From: Zeaxanthinibacter sp. PT1
GTDB lineage: Bacteria > Bacteroidota > Bacteroidia > Flavobacteriales > Flavobacteriaceae
Assembly: GCF_028464225.1 (NCBI RefSeq)
Contig: NZ_JAQPCN010000004.1
Location: forward strand, 124,001 to 188,000
Length of the DNA stretch: 64,000 nt
Reading direction: 5' to 3'
In this document: positions 26,767 through 35,327 of the stretch, in pieces
Layout of the letters: every line of letters begins with the position of its first letter
How positions within the stretch are numbered: the stretch's first letter is position 1
The notes under the pieces: generated by a model
Seen by the model: the letters and a program-made list of their open reading frames with translations, nothing else
Told to the model about the DNA's origin: nothing
Database searches by the model: none
Program-made: the position numbers and the translations under genes

Positions 26767-27243
26767 TTATTTAATGAACCTGATGGTTAAAGGGTATTCA
26801 TATAACTGCCCTTCATGAGTGCGAATCGTCGCGATGATGGTGAATACGATATTGACCAGGCTAAGTCCTAATTGCATCAGGCCTATTAACCCGAGGGGCC
26901 ACCAGAAGAAACCGTTACTGAATTCAAGATCATCCATGTCAATATCGATACCGCCAAAATTGTTGAACTCGGCCAGGTTCCAGAAACCGAATTCAAATAG
27001 TCCCGGCAAGGCTCCGATAGCAAATGGGATCAAAACGATACCCAGTACTACGGAGTACAGGAGCAGGCTGATCTGGAAATTGAGTGCTTGCTTACCGTTG
27101 TAATCCACAAATTCATGGTCTTCCTTGTTAGCCAGCCAGATCACCAGAGGGGCGATGATATTCCCAAAAGGGACCAGGTAACGACTGAAGGTCGAGGCGT
27201 GCAGTAGAGCCGATAGGTTTCGCTGATGTTTTGTGATGGTCAT
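26767..27243 (-). CDS. DUF4870 family membrane protein
   Basis: A 158-residue protein with about four hydrophobic segments. The motif P-F-G-N-I-I-A-P-L-V-I-W-L followed by D-Y-N-G-K-Q-A-L-N-F-Q-I-S is the hallmark of DUF4870 (Tic20-like) proteins. No experimental function is known to me. It lies 142 nt upstream of the PadR gene on the same strand and probably has its own promoter in the AT-rich stretch at 27244-27389 shared with the divergent DUF4442 gene. Confidence 0.85.
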   Translation of the reverse strand: MTITKHQRNLSALLHASTFSRYLVPFGNIIAPLVIWLANKEDHEFVDYNGKQALNFQISLLLYSVVLGIVLIPFAIGALPGLFEFGFWNLAEFNNFGGIDIDMDDLEFSNGFFWWPLGLIGLMQLGLSLVNIVFTIIATIRTHEGQLYEYPLTIRFIK

Positions 27244-27389
27244 TGTTAAGGCATATTAGTTTCTTATGCAAATATATATCCAAAAAAAGGTATTATGCAA
27301 AACATAGTACTAAATATTAACTTTTTATTAACATCTTAAGCTAAGATATTTTTCAATACATTTAGGCTTCAAACCTTGTAAAATCAGCT

Positions 27390-27842
27390 ATGGACAGCTC
27401 TAAAATCAATACTTTTCTTTTTTTTAAACTCCCGGCAGCCTGGTGGTGTGGGGTTCGATTACAGCAGATCGATCAGCAAAGGGCCGTTACCCGGGTACGT
27501 CACCGCTGGTTCAACCAGAACCCATTCGGTTCCATGTTTTGGGCCGTGCAGGGCATGGCCGCAGAACTCAGTACAGGGGTGCTGGTGATGCAGGCCATAG
27601 AGGACAGTAAGCAGGGAATTTCCATGTTGGTTGCGAATAATAAAGCCAGTTTCTCCAAAAAAGCTAAGGGCCGAATCACCTTCAGCTGTGAGGACGGTCA
27701 TCTCGTAGCTCCGGCTGTAGCACGAACACTGGAGAGCGGAGAAGGACAGACCTTCTGGATGCGCTCTGTAGGAAAGGATGAATCCGGCGACATTGTATCC
27801 ACCTTCGAGTTTGAATGGACCATCCGTGCCCGGAAGAAATAA
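27390..27842 (+). CDS. DUF4442 family, hotdog-fold thioesterase-like protein
   Basis: A 150-residue cytoplasmic protein. N-x-F-G-S-M-F-W-A-V-Q-G-M-A-A-E-L-S (about 45-62) is the central helix region of hotdog-fold acyl-CoA thioesterase-like proteins, and the flanking strands fit DUF4442. A catalytic assignment is not possible from sequence alone. An AT-rich upstream region contains TACATTTA (27357-27364) resembling a -7 box. The AIM24-like gene follows 68 nt later on the same strand. Confidence 0.75.
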   Translation: MDSSKINTFLFFKLPAAWWCGVRLQQIDQQRAVTRVRHRWFNQNPFGSMFWAVQGMAAELSTGVLVMQAIEDSKQGISMLVANNKASFSKKAKGRITFSCEDGHLVAPAVARTLESGEGQTFWMRSVGKDESGDIVSTFEFEWTIRARKK

Positions 27843-27910
27843 GGTAAGAAATAAGTGTAACATTTTATATCGCTCATATACCTATTAGCACAACCAAAAA
27901 CTGATCTAAC

Positions 27911-28711
27911 ATGAATGCACATGAAATAGACTACGAGATCCACGGGGAGGAAATGCAATACGTAGAGATTGAACTTGATCCGCGTGAAGCTGTCGTTGCC
28001 GAGGCAGGGAGTTTTATGATGATGGAATCCGATATACAGATGGATACCATTTTTGGAGACGGCTCTAACCAGGACCGCGGGGTATTGGGAAAGCTCTTTT
28101 CTGCAGGGAAACGTCTGCTTACCGGTGAAAGCCTCTTTATGACGGCATTCCTGAACACAGGCCATCAAAAGCGTAAACTGAGTTTTGCTTCTCCCTACCC
28201 GGGAAAAATCATTCCAATAGATCTCTCGGAAAAAGACGGGAAGTTCATATGCCAGAAAGATGCCTTTCTCTGTGCGGCCCAAGGGGTATCCGTAGGCATC
28301 GAATTTTCTAAACGACTGGGCCGAGGACTGTTCGGAGGTGAAGGATTTATTATGCAGAAGCTGGAAGGTGACGGGATGGCCTTTGTTCATTCAGGGGGTA
28401 CTATGGCCCAGAAAGTGCTCGCAGCTGGAGAAGTGCTCAAAGTAGATACCGGTTGTATTATCGGGTTTACGCACACCATTGATTACGACATTACCTTTGT
28501 CGGGGGGATTAAAAATACCGTATTTGGTGGTGAAGGCCTGTTCTTCGCAAGCCTGAAAGGACCCGGTACAGTTTATATTCAGTCTCTGCCTTTCAGCAGG
28601 CTTGCCAGCCGAATCTGGGCGGCAGCCCCACAAGGCCAGGGCAAGGACAGGGGAGAAGGAAGTATACTCGGTGGCCTGGGCGATATCCTGGACGGGGATA
28701 ATCGTTTTTGA
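27911..28711 (+). CDS. TIGR00266/AIM24 family protein
   Basis: A 266-residue soluble protein, the usual size for the family. The opening I-H-G-E-E-M-Q-Y-V-E-I-E-L and E-A-G-S-F-M-M-M are typical, followed by G-x-G-L-x-G-G-E-G-F and the repeated beta-strand pattern of a cupin-like double barrel (V-D-T-G-C-I-I-G-F, then V-F-G-G-E-G-L-F-F). AIM24 relatives are widespread and poorly understood; mitochondrial AIM24 affects membrane organisation. No signal peptide. The Nudix hydrolase gene follows 29 nt later, so the two may be co-transcribed. Confidence 0.9.
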   Translation: MNAHEIDYEIHGEEMQYVEIELDPREAVVAEAGSFMMMESDIQMDTIFGDGSNQDRGVLGKLFSAGKRLLTGESLFMTAFLNTGHQKRKLSFASPYPGKIIPIDLSEKDGKFICQKDAFLCAAQGVSVGIEFSKRLGRGLFGGEGFIMQKLEGDGMAFVHSGGTMAQKVLAAGEVLKVDTGCIIGFTHTIDYDITFVGGIKNTVFGGEGLFFASLKGPGTVYIQSLPFSRLASRIWAAAPQGQGKDRGEGSILGGLGDILDGDNRF

Positions 28712-28740
28712 TCAAAATCAACTATATAAAAAATTGACAT

Positions 28741-29325
28741 TTGGAGAAAAATCCTGTACGAAAACTGCGCAAAGACATACTTTCTGACGGCTGGTCCAAG
28801 CTAAGCCGGTATACCTATGAATACCTGAAAGAAGACGGGCAGTGGGAAGAACAGAAACGGGAAGTATACGACAGGGGAGATGGGGCTGTCATCCTGCTGT
28901 ACAATACCGATAAACGCAGCATAATTCTGACCCGTCAATTCCGGATGCCGGTATATGCCAGGGGGAAGGGGGATGGGATGCTGACCGAAGCCTGTGCGGG
29001 CGTGCTCGAGGAAAAAGATCCCGAGGCAACCATCATAAGAGAAGTGGAGGAGGAAACCGGTTTTCGGATTACAAAGGTCCATAAGGTACTGGAATCCTAT
29101 ATGTCCCCGGGCTCTGTGACGGAAATTCTCCATTTCTATCTGGGAGCGTATAATGATACCCAGAAAGTGAGTGATGGGGGAGGAGCCGATGCTGAAACAG
29201 AACACATACAGGTGCTGGAATATTCTTTTGATGAGGCGCTTTCCATGCTGAACTCGGGCGCGATAAAGGATGCCAAAACGATCATACTGCTACAATACGC
29301 CGCTTTAAAGGGGATACTGAATTAG
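28741..29325 (+). CDS. Nudix hydrolase, NudK (GDP-mannose pyrophosphatase)-like
   Basis: A 194-residue Nudix protein. The Nudix box core R-E-V-E-E-E-T-G-F (about residues 98-106) with the preceding G-V-L-E-E-K-D supplies the Mg2+ ligands. T-R-Q-F-R-M-P-V-Y upstream and the C-terminal helix resemble the NudK/ADP-ribose pyrophosphatase branch, which cleaves GDP-mannose or ADP-ribose. The start is a TTG at 28741 (E-K-N-P-V-R-K). Substrate is inferred. Confidence 0.8.
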   Translation: MEKNPVRKLRKDILSDGWSKLSRYTYEYLKEDGQWEEQKREVYDRGDGAVILLYNTDKRSIILTRQFRMPVYARGKGDGMLTEACAGVLEEKDPEATIIREVEEETGFRITKVHKVLESYMSPGSVTEILHFYLGAYNDTQKVSDGGGADAETEHIQVLEYSFDEALSMLNSGAIKDAKTIILLQYAALKGILN

Positions 29326-29361
29326 TAACACTCCTGGCCCCTAATCTATACCATAACCTCT

Positions 29362-30645
29362 TCAGTAAGTATCCCGCAGATAGGCGAACATTGCCTGCAT
29401 CTCAGATTTCAGCACGGCCGAAGGCACCCTGAAATGATTATTCATATAGCTGAAAATCAATAACTTGCCTGATCGAGTGTAAAGGTATCCACTAAGGCAA
29501 TAGTTGTTGCCCAGGCTGCCGGTCTTCGCATAGAGGTAAGGAGACTGCCCTGCTCCAAACCAGTCTTGCAGCGTTCCAGAAACTCCACCGGCAGGAAACC
29601 AGGAAAGTAATCGCTCCCTGGGTACTTCCCGGTATAATCGGTGTAACACTGCTACCATAGATTCCGGGGTAAAGAGATTATACCTGGAAAGCCCGGAACC
29701 ATCCACCCAGCGCGGCTTATCCCTGAGCTCATTTAAGTGAACGTTGAGCATTTGTTCGCGTATGAGCTGGGTGTTTACGGTATCTGCGATCGTCAATGAT
29801 GCAGCGAGTAAAAGCTGCTCCGCGAGGAAATTATCACTCTCCTGCATCATCTGCATCAGGATACTGTCGGTAGGAATACTGTACAATATTTTCCGCTCGT
29901 CCAACGGAAAATGCTGTGCCAGGTGAATCTCTTTGCCTAAGGCTTGTCCCAGTAATTTAAGTGTAAGGCTGTCCGATGTTCTAAAGGGAACCAACAGCGT
30001 ATCAGAGCTATAGTCAGGATAAAAGAAAGTATTCTGATCCTGCAGCCGATTCACCCCTTTATTCTTAGTGGATATATTCTTACGAAAAATTCCAGGAATC
30101 ACCCTGACCGAATCCTCTTTCCAGATCTGTGCAACGTTCCCATACATTGGAAAACTACTGCGGTCCGGGGAATAATAACTGTCGTAATCTTCCCAGGCCC
30201 ACCCGGGACCCCAGGGCTGATCCTTCGTCGGCCGCACTACCAGGCTCAGCTTGCCCTGGTGCCGCAGCATTTGCAGTGCTGTGCTGTCCTGGAAATAGGG
30301 ATGCAACAATGAGGGATCTGCCATGCCGCGGAAATAAAGGGTGTCTCCCTGGGTAGTATATTCCAGGCTAGGCATGTATTCTGGCAGGTAGGTAAGCGCT
30401 GCATAGAGTGTGAAAATCTTAGTGTTACTGGCGGGCGTAAAATATTTTCGGGTGTTCTTCTTGTATAGGGTATCCCCCGAAACCGGGTCCAATACAAGGA
30501 TACCATTAAACATGTTGGCGTATATATTCTCTTCTAAACTAGTATCCCAGTTCTTTTTTATCGCCCTTTGCCTGCTTCCTGCACAAGAAAAAATAAGGAA
30601 AGCAAATAAAGTGTAAGCGATTGTTCTTAAGGTGGTTATCAACAT
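29362..30645 (-). CDS. D-Ala-D-Ala carboxypeptidase/endopeptidase, PBP4 (S13) family lipoprotein
   Basis: A 427-residue penicillin-binding protein of family S13. A lipobox-like F-L-I-F-S-C ends the signal sequence (about residues 16-21). The three active-site motifs are visible: S-N-T-K (SxxK, near residue 73), S-D-N (SxN, near 262) and K-T-G (near 374). It would trim or cleave peptidoglycan peptides in the periplasm while anchored by lipid. It is shorter than E. coli DacB (477), mainly in the inserted domain between SxxK and SxN. Convergent with the Nudix gene; no strong hairpin between them. Confidence 0.88.
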   Translation of the reverse strand: MLITTLRTIAYTLFAFLIFSCAGSRQRAIKKNWDTSLEENIYANMFNGILVLDPVSGDTLYKKNTRKYFTPASNTKIFTLYAALTYLPEYMPSLEYTTQGDTLYFRGMADPSLLHPYFQDSTALQMLRHQGKLSLVVRPTKDQPWGPGWAWEDYDSYYSPDRSSFPMYGNVAQIWKEDSVRVIPGIFRKNISTKNKGVNRLQDQNTFFYPDYSSDTLLVPFRTSDSLTLKLLGQALGKEIHLAQHFPLDERKILYSIPTDSILMQMMQESDNFLAEQLLLAASLTIADTVNTQLIREQMLNVHLNELRDKPRWVDGSGLSRYNLFTPESMVAVLHRLYREVPRERLLSWFPAGGVSGTLQDWFGAGQSPYLYAKTGSLGNNYCLSGYLYTRSGKLLIFSYMNNHFRVPSAVLKSEMQAMFAYLRDTY

Positions 30646-30741
30646 TAAGCTGTTAGGTTCTTTTCGTAATTTGACCGAATAATTCTGAAAATTATCCTAT
30701 TTTTAACTATAAAAAAATAATATTCAATACCTTTTTTTAGT

Positions 30742-30749
30742 TAAATTTG
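30742..30749 (+). promoter_or_regulatory. Candidate -7 element for the 65-aa gene
   Basis: TAAATTTG fits TAnnTTTG and is 32 bases ahead of the small gene, in a very AT-rich stretch. The expected TTG at -33 is not obvious. Confidence 0.4.
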
Positions 30750-30780
30750 ATCAACAGTCCAACTAAAATTCTGAAATAAT

Positions 30781-30978
30781 ATGGCAAGAGCTATGTTGGA
30801 GTACACGAAAACCGTACTTCAGAAAGTGAGTTTTGACGCGAAATTATTTGGTAAGGAACTTAAAAAAGCATTAGAAAGATTACTCCCTTACGAAATTGTA
30901 GAATTGCGACACTGGTTACAATTATTTATAATAGATAAGCCTCAGCTCCACCAGAGCCTGGCTTACTTAAAAGCTTAA
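30781..30978 (+). CDS. Small conserved-looking protein of unknown function (65 aa)
   Basis: The 65-residue product opens A-R-A-M-L-E-Y-T-K-T and is basic and helical, with K-E-L-K-K-A-L-E-R-L followed by L-P-Y-E-I-V-E-L-R-H-W-L. It has no signal peptide or cysteines. A promoter-like -7 box lies 32 nt upstream and a strong terminator hairpin 7 nt downstream, so it looks like an independent, perhaps abundantly expressed, monocistronic gene. I do not recognise a domain; a small regulator or adaptor binding a larger partner is only a guess. Confidence 0.7.
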   Translation: MARAMLEYTKTVLQKVSFDAKLFGKELKKALERLLPYEIVELRHWLQLFIIDKPQLHQSLAYLKA

Positions 30979-30984
30979 AATACG

Positions 30985-31010
30985 AAGCCACCCCTGAGGG
31001 TGGCTTTTTA
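30985..31010. terminator. Terminator of the 65-aa gene (also serves oxyR end)
   Basis: Stem AAGCCACCC/GGGTGGCTT (30985-30993 with 30998-31006), CTGA loop, then a T tract. The oxyR stop on the minus strand lies inside its right side, so the hairpin is shared only in part. Confidence 0.85.
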
Positions 31011-31949
31011 TTTTTTGTTCAGGGGACTGATGATCTTCACGTCCTGGAAGGCAATTGCACCCCTTACAATACCTGAAATCACATCTCTCAAGGCTTCGGT
31101 AATTTGTATTTTGAGCTCGCTTTTGTGGTAAATCAGGCTTACCTCCCTTGCCGGTACCGGTTCGTTGAAATATTTTAGATTAGCTTTCTTAGACTCCCCT
31201 AACTCCAGCGTATGCAAATACGGCAATAAGGTCATCCCCATTCCTTCATCAGATAGATTCAATAGGGTTTCAAAACTGCCACTTTCTATGCGGAATTGCC
31301 CGTTGTTCTCCTGCCTGTCAGATTTACAGAGGTTGATAATACCATCCCGGAAACAATGGCCGTCCTGTAGCAGGAGGATGTCTTGTAAATCCAGGTCTTT
31401 AGGTGATATTTTATCCACAGCACCTAAGCGGTGATTTTCCGGGATATACCCTACAAAAGGCTCATAATACAGTGGCCGTTCCCTGATATATTCGATCTCC
31501 AGGGGAGTAGCGGCAATCCCTGCATCCAGGTGGCCATCCTGTATATTCCTGATAAGCTCATCGGTATTCTGTTCTTTGATGATCAACTGCACTTTGGGAT
31601 ACTTGTTAATGAAATTCCTCAGGAACATCGGGAGAAGTGTAGGCATAATAGTAGGAATTACCCCAAGAACGAATTCTCCACCGATAAATCCTTTTTCCTG
31701 GTCTACAATATCCTTGATCCTGTTCGCTTCGTTCACAATATTTTTGGCTTGTGCCACGATTTTCTTACCGGCCTCGGTAATGGAAATGGGTTTTTTGCTC
31801 CGGTCAAAAATCTGTACGCCCAATTCGTCTTCCAACTTCTGGACCTGCATGCTCAAGGTGGGCTGAGTTACAAAACTTTTTTCAGCGGCAAGGGTGAAAT
31901 TCTGATATTCGGCAACCGCCAGGACATATTGTAATTGCGTGATGGTCAT
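31008..31949 (-). CDS. oxyR: Hydrogen-peroxide sensing LysR regulator OxyR
   Basis: A 313-residue LysR-type regulator with a winged helix at about 1-60 (L-Q-Y-V-L-A-V-A-E, Q-P-T-L-S-M-Q-V-Q-K-L-E) and a C-terminal sensor domain. The redox cysteines are at residues 199 and 208 in G-H-C-F-R-D-G-I-I-N-L-C, the same spacing and even the same numbers as E. coli OxyR. H2O2 is thus expected to oxidise the pair to a disulfide and activate target promoters. It is divergently transcribed from the dps gene, a classical OxyR target, across a 97-nt region. Confidence 0.93.
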   Translation of the reverse strand: MTITQLQYVLAVAEYQNFTLAAEKSFVTQPTLSMQVQKLEDELGVQIFDRSKKPISITEAGKKIVAQAKNIVNEANRIKDIVDQEKGFIGGEFVLGVIPTIMPTLLPMFLRNFINKYPKVQLIIKEQNTDELIRNIQDGHLDAGIAATPLEIEYIRERPLYYEPFVGYIPENHRLGAVDKISPKDLDLQDILLLQDGHCFRDGIINLCKSDRQENNGQFRIESGSFETLLNLSDEGMGMTLLPYLHTLELGESKKANLKYFNEPVPAREVSLIYHKSELKIQITEALRDVISGIVRGAIAFQDVKIISPLNKK

Positions 31950-32046
31950 AAGTGATCATTTAAAGCAATAAAAGTATAAAAACCATCAATGAAACTTATG
32001 AGGATTCTAAACAATATTCGATAATTTTATATCAAAATAAGTACAT
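31950..32046. promoter_or_regulatory. oxyR-dps divergent promoter region
   Basis: This 97-nt AT-rich spacer must contain both promoters and, by analogy with other bacteria, an OxyR site. For dps, TAATTTTA at 32022-32029 resembles a -7 box 17 nt before the ATG. I cannot define the OxyR motif by eye. Confidence 0.5.
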
Positions 32047-32526
32047 ATGAAACTAAATAGTATTGGCTTGGATGAGAAAAAATCCAAGGCCTTAAGCGAC
32101 GACCTGAATATACTGCTGGCCAATTTTCAGCTCTATTACCAGAACCTGAGGGGTATTCATTGGAACATAAAAGGGAAACGTTTTTTTGACCTTCATCCTA
32201 AGTTTGAGGAACTCTACGACGACGCTAACCTGAAAGTTGATGAGATCGCTGAACGTATTCTCACCCTGGGTGCCGTGCCCTATCATACTTTTGAAGATTA
32301 CTGTGAACATTCTAAAGTACCTGTGGGGAAAAATATCAGTAAAGACGAGGAGGCTATCCGGTTGATCGTGGATTCGCTGAAAGAACTCCTGGTCATTGAA
32401 CGTAAGATCCTGGATGATTCAGCTGCGGCAGATGATGAAGGAACCAATGCCATGATGAGCGATTTTATCACGGAACAGGAGAAGACCGTCTGGATGATGA
32501 AAGCCTGGTTGGCTGAAGACATTTAA
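32047..32526 (+). CDS. dps: Dps family ferritin-like DNA-protection protein
   Basis: A 159-residue four-helix ferritin-like protein, the usual Dps size. The inter-subunit ferroxidase residues are visible: His39 in G-I-H-W-N-I-K-G, then D-L-H-P-K-F-E-E-L-Y-D-D and D-E-I-A-E-R-I. It stores iron with H2O2 as oxidant and protects DNA, in the cytoplasm, as a dodecamer. Divergent to oxyR, which likely induces it. The unit ends at the hairpin at 32574. Confidence 0.92.
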   Translation: MKLNSIGLDEKKSKALSDDLNILLANFQLYYQNLRGIHWNIKGKRFFDLHPKFEELYDDANLKVDEIAERILTLGAVPYHTFEDYCEHSKVPVGKNISKDEEAIRLIVDSLKELLVIERKILDDSAAADDEGTNAMMSDFITEQEKTVWMMKAWLAEDI

Positions 32527-32573
32527 AATCACCTGGGGCTTGTTTAAACAAGCGTGTAGCTATAAAAAATAGA

Positions 32574-32606
32574 AAAAGCCCTGCGGGAACTTCCCGCAGG
32601 GCTTTT
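32574..32606. terminator. Bidirectional terminator after dps
   Basis: A 15-bp stem (32574-32588 with 32592-32606) with GC-rich core and A/T arms, loop ACT. It lies between dps and the convergent small lipoprotein gene. Confidence 0.88.
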
Positions 32607-32627
32607 CTTATGCAAAGCACAATAAAA

Positions 32628-33068
32628 TTAATTCCCTTCGCTCAGGGAGAAACTGCCATCACCTTTAAAGTTGGTGACAATAATAGTAACAGTCCAAATG
32701 CCTGCTGATCCGGAAGCTGTGACACCATCGATCGAATCTGGTTCTGTACCACCTTCTATGGTTTTGTCCAGTACTACGACAGCTTGAGAATCTTCAACGA
32801 TCATTCGGAAACTTCCATCGGTAGTTGCTGTAATATCGGCATTGTAATCGGCAGTGGTCAGGTTATTATTCCACATAAAAGACCGAGTTACCCATCCACC
32901 GTTCCCGGTAAAACTGGCATCAATATCCCCATTAAAATCGGAAACGTCCTCTACCAGCACTGTACCGTTTACGGTTACCTTGGCCATGGTGTCATCATCG
33001 TCATTACTGCAGGCGATAAATAACATCAAAACAGGGATAAGTAATAGTAATTTAGATATCCTCAGCAT
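32628..33068 (-). CDS. Small lipoprotein of unknown function
   Basis: The start is the ATG at 33068 (M-L-R-I-S-K-L-L-L-L). The 146-residue product has a lipobox L-F-I-A-C followed by S-N-D-D-D-D, the acidic run after the lipidated cysteine that is frequent in Bacteroidetes lipoproteins and may direct surface exposure. The mature part is beta-rich (T-V-N-G-T-V-L-V, G-N-G-G-W-V-T-R-S-F) and Gly/Asp/Thr rich. I do not recognise a domain. Single gene with its terminator shared with dps. Confidence 0.75.
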   Translation of the reverse strand: MLRISKLLLLIPVLMLFIACSNDDDDTMAKVTVNGTVLVEDVSDFNGDIDASFTGNGGWVTRSFMWNNNLTTADYNADITATTDGSFRMIVEDSQAVVVLDKTIEGGTEPDSIDGVTASGSAGIWTVTIIVTNFKGDGSFSLSEGN

Positions 33069-33606
33069 TTTATAATTATTAAATAGTTCAAAATTCATAG
33101 TCTAATTTTTAGATTGGGGTTTGATTGCCTAACGAGATATATATTATTAAATTGTATATATCGGAGTTATTAAACCCTAATGGTAGGGCCAGATGAGATT
33201 TAACCACTGGCATAACAGCTACAAAACGGAATAGAACTTATCCTGAATTGAGAAAGTATATACCTGTCAAATGCAGATTTTGGCAACTTTTAAATCGGTA
33301 ATACCCGTAATTTTTTCCGGTAAGTCAGTCGTCGATCACGGCCTGTTCTTTGTATGCTGATCGACCTAAAGCACCAGTGTATAGGGGTTTAGCGGTGTGC
33401 AGTTGGTCGAATAAATTAGTATATCATCCGAAGAGATTCTACATTAGTCCTTCCCAAAGCCTAAAAACCTACTGACTAATGAAACCATATAATCCCCTGA
33501 CCGGCATTAACGCAAAACCGGTTTTATAGCCACTTTTTAACGTCTGGATCATCCTTTCGGTCTTCAAAGCCGGAAGCCATCCCGTGTCTCTAAAATCATT
33601 TTGCCT
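33069..33606. other. Long intergenic region with an 8-bp inverted repeat
   Basis: About 540 bases without a credible gene between divergent genes. The left part is AT-rich and presumably holds the lipoprotein promoter. The perfect inverted repeat GTCGATCA (33331-33338) and TGATCGAC (33358-33365), separated by 19 bases, could be a regulator site or hairpin. Nothing resembling a known RNA family was recognised. Confidence 0.5.
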
Positions 33607-35223
33607 ATGCCCTTAAAAATTACCCAATCCTTATCTTTACTTGTGCTGGTGGTGCTGCCCTTGACGGGCAGCCACTGCCATGCTCAACAAGAAGAATCTA
33701 ATCCTTATGTTTCCTACGAGGTGCCGTTCCAGAACTTGTTGAAGTTTAACCGTTTCCTGGTGAATCCAACTTTTTCTACGGTACGTGAGAACAAATCATA
33801 CCTAAATTTTTTCCATCGTAGCCAGGCGGCCAATTTCCAGGATAACCAACAGGATTATTTCCTGAGTTACAGCGGTCGGATCGATGATCGGAGCGGGCTG
33901 GGCTTAAGTGTCTATAACCAGCAAGAGGGGGTAATTACCAATATAGGGGCTATGGCCAATTATGCTTATGGAGTCAGGTTGAGCCAAAAGAATAAGCTCA
34001 CTTTTGGATTTAACATTCCTTATTACCACAGCAGCTTTGATCGTGGCAGGGCTGTGACTACTGAAGAAGACCCTTTACTGGGGCAACTAGAAGAAAATGC
34101 AATCATCGCTTTTCAACCGGGTTTCAACCTTTCAATCGGGCAGTTTGATGTGGGCCTGTTTGCAGAAAATCTTTTGGATTATAACCTGAAATCAGGACAA
34201 TTAATGACAGCATTCCCCGAAAAAACATTCTCGGGTCATTTACAATATACGTATGAGTTCAGTGCTGCTGACGGTGTGTTCAGCGATGCCCGGCTCTTAC
34301 CCTTATTAAGAGTGCGGAAAACAGGTCAGGATGTTCTCGATTACGGTGGTGGAATGATATTAGACCTCCCGAGGCTGGGATGGTTGCAAGGCGGCTATGA
34401 CAGCTTTTTCGGTGCCTCGGTAGGCACCGGTTTTAACCTGAGCAGGAGACTTTCCCTGGGGTATACGATTGAAAAAGGATTGTCAGACAGTGCAGACCAC
34501 CTGGGAACCACGCACGAGATCTCCCTGGCCTTTTCTTTTATTCCTAATCTTACCGAGAATATGGTATACCAGGAGATCGCGAAAGATACCGGTGCTTTCG
34601 TGATGAACGAATCTACCGATGATTCCTATGATCGCCTGTTGGAAAAATATATGGCGCTAGAATCCAAGTACGAGGAGAACAACGCCTTGCTGAATGAATT
34701 GATATACCGACAAGACTCTATAGAGATGGCTCGGGTCAGGGATGAGGAAAGAAGATTTGACCTGGTGATGCGATCGGTAAAAAGTGAATTTAAGCCGGTT
34801 GAGTCCGTTCCGGAACAAGATGTGGCAGCGGCAACTAAAACAGTTACGACCAAACAGGTCAGAGAAGAAAGCGAAGCATACAGCCGAAAAACCAAATTTG
34901 CCGATCCCAGGAAGTTGGTAGTCCGCACCATGCCCGCCATTGACGGAATAAAAAATGGCCATTACGTAGTAGCCAACGTATTCCAGACAGAAAAATACCT
35001 GAACCAGTTTATGCGGCAGCTGGAAGAACAAGGACTGGAACCTGCTTACTTTAAAAACCCTGAGAACGGGATGCACTATGTTTACCTGGCACATTACGAA
35101 AACGACTTACAGGCCAGGACTGCCTACCTGACCGGAATAGGGGGGAAATACCGGGACCAGACCTGGATCATGCATGTAGAAGATCCCTACGCCAATATGG
35201 CGAAACTGGAATTTGAAGATTAA
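33607..35223 (+). CDS. PorP/SprF family protein with C-terminal SPOR-like domain
   Basis: A 538-residue protein starting at the ATG at 33607, six bases inside a TTG-initiated frame. Signal peptide ends near H-C-H-A-Q-Q. Residues about 30-325 form the PorP/SprF-type barrel (F-N-R-F-L-V-N-P-T-F-S, Y-F-L-S-Y-S-G-R). A coiled-coil-like linker (about 345-400, Y-M-A-L-E-S-K-Y-E-E-N-N) follows, and the last ~85 residues (G-H-Y-V-V-A-N-V-F to W-I-M-H-V-E-D) resemble a SPOR/septal peptidoglycan-binding domain. This suggests an outer-membrane protein tethered to the cell wall. Unlike the SprF-like gene at 8.4 kb, no sorting-domain cargo gene is adjacent. Confidence 0.8.
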   Translation: MPLKITQSLSLLVLVVLPLTGSHCHAQQEESNPYVSYEVPFQNLLKFNRFLVNPTFSTVRENKSYLNFFHRSQAANFQDNQQDYFLSYSGRIDDRSGLGLSVYNQQEGVITNIGAMANYAYGVRLSQKNKLTFGFNIPYYHSSFDRGRAVTTEEDPLLGQLEENAIIAFQPGFNLSIGQFDVGLFAENLLDYNLKSGQLMTAFPEKTFSGHLQYTYEFSAADGVFSDARLLPLLRVRKTGQDVLDYGGGMILDLPRLGWLQGGYDSFFGASVGTGFNLSRRLSLGYTIEKGLSDSADHLGTTHEISLAFSFIPNLTENMVYQEIAKDTGAFVMNESTDDSYDRLLEKYMALESKYEENNALLNELIYRQDSIEMARVRDEERRFDLVMRSVKSEFKPVESVPEQDVAAATKTVTTKQVREESEAYSRKTKFADPRKLVVRTMPAIDGIKNGHYVVANVFQTEKYLNQFMRQLEEQGLEPAYFKNPENGMHYVYLAHYENDLQARTAYLTGIGGKYRDQTWIMHVEDPYANMAKLEFED

Positions 35224-35266
35224 GGAAAAAGGATGCCCTTTTAAAGATGTTAGTTTGATTTGTGCC

Positions 35267-35327
35267 AAAAGGCCGGAAACAGCGTTCATGATGCCATGGA
35301 TTGAACGTGATGTTCCGGCTTTTTTTT
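35267..35327 (+). terminator. Terminator after the PorP/SPOR gene
   Basis: Outer stem with GCCGGAA/TTCCGGC (35267-35278 with 35313-35324) enclosing an inner GCGTTCA/TGAACGT pair. The T tract runs to 35327 and overlaps the stop codon of the convergent gene. Confidence 0.75.

Noticed and set aside
27698-28390. 230-codon minus-strand frame opposite the DUF4442 and AIM24-like genes
   Set aside because: It crosses two well-supported genes on the other strand and has no recognisable protein features.
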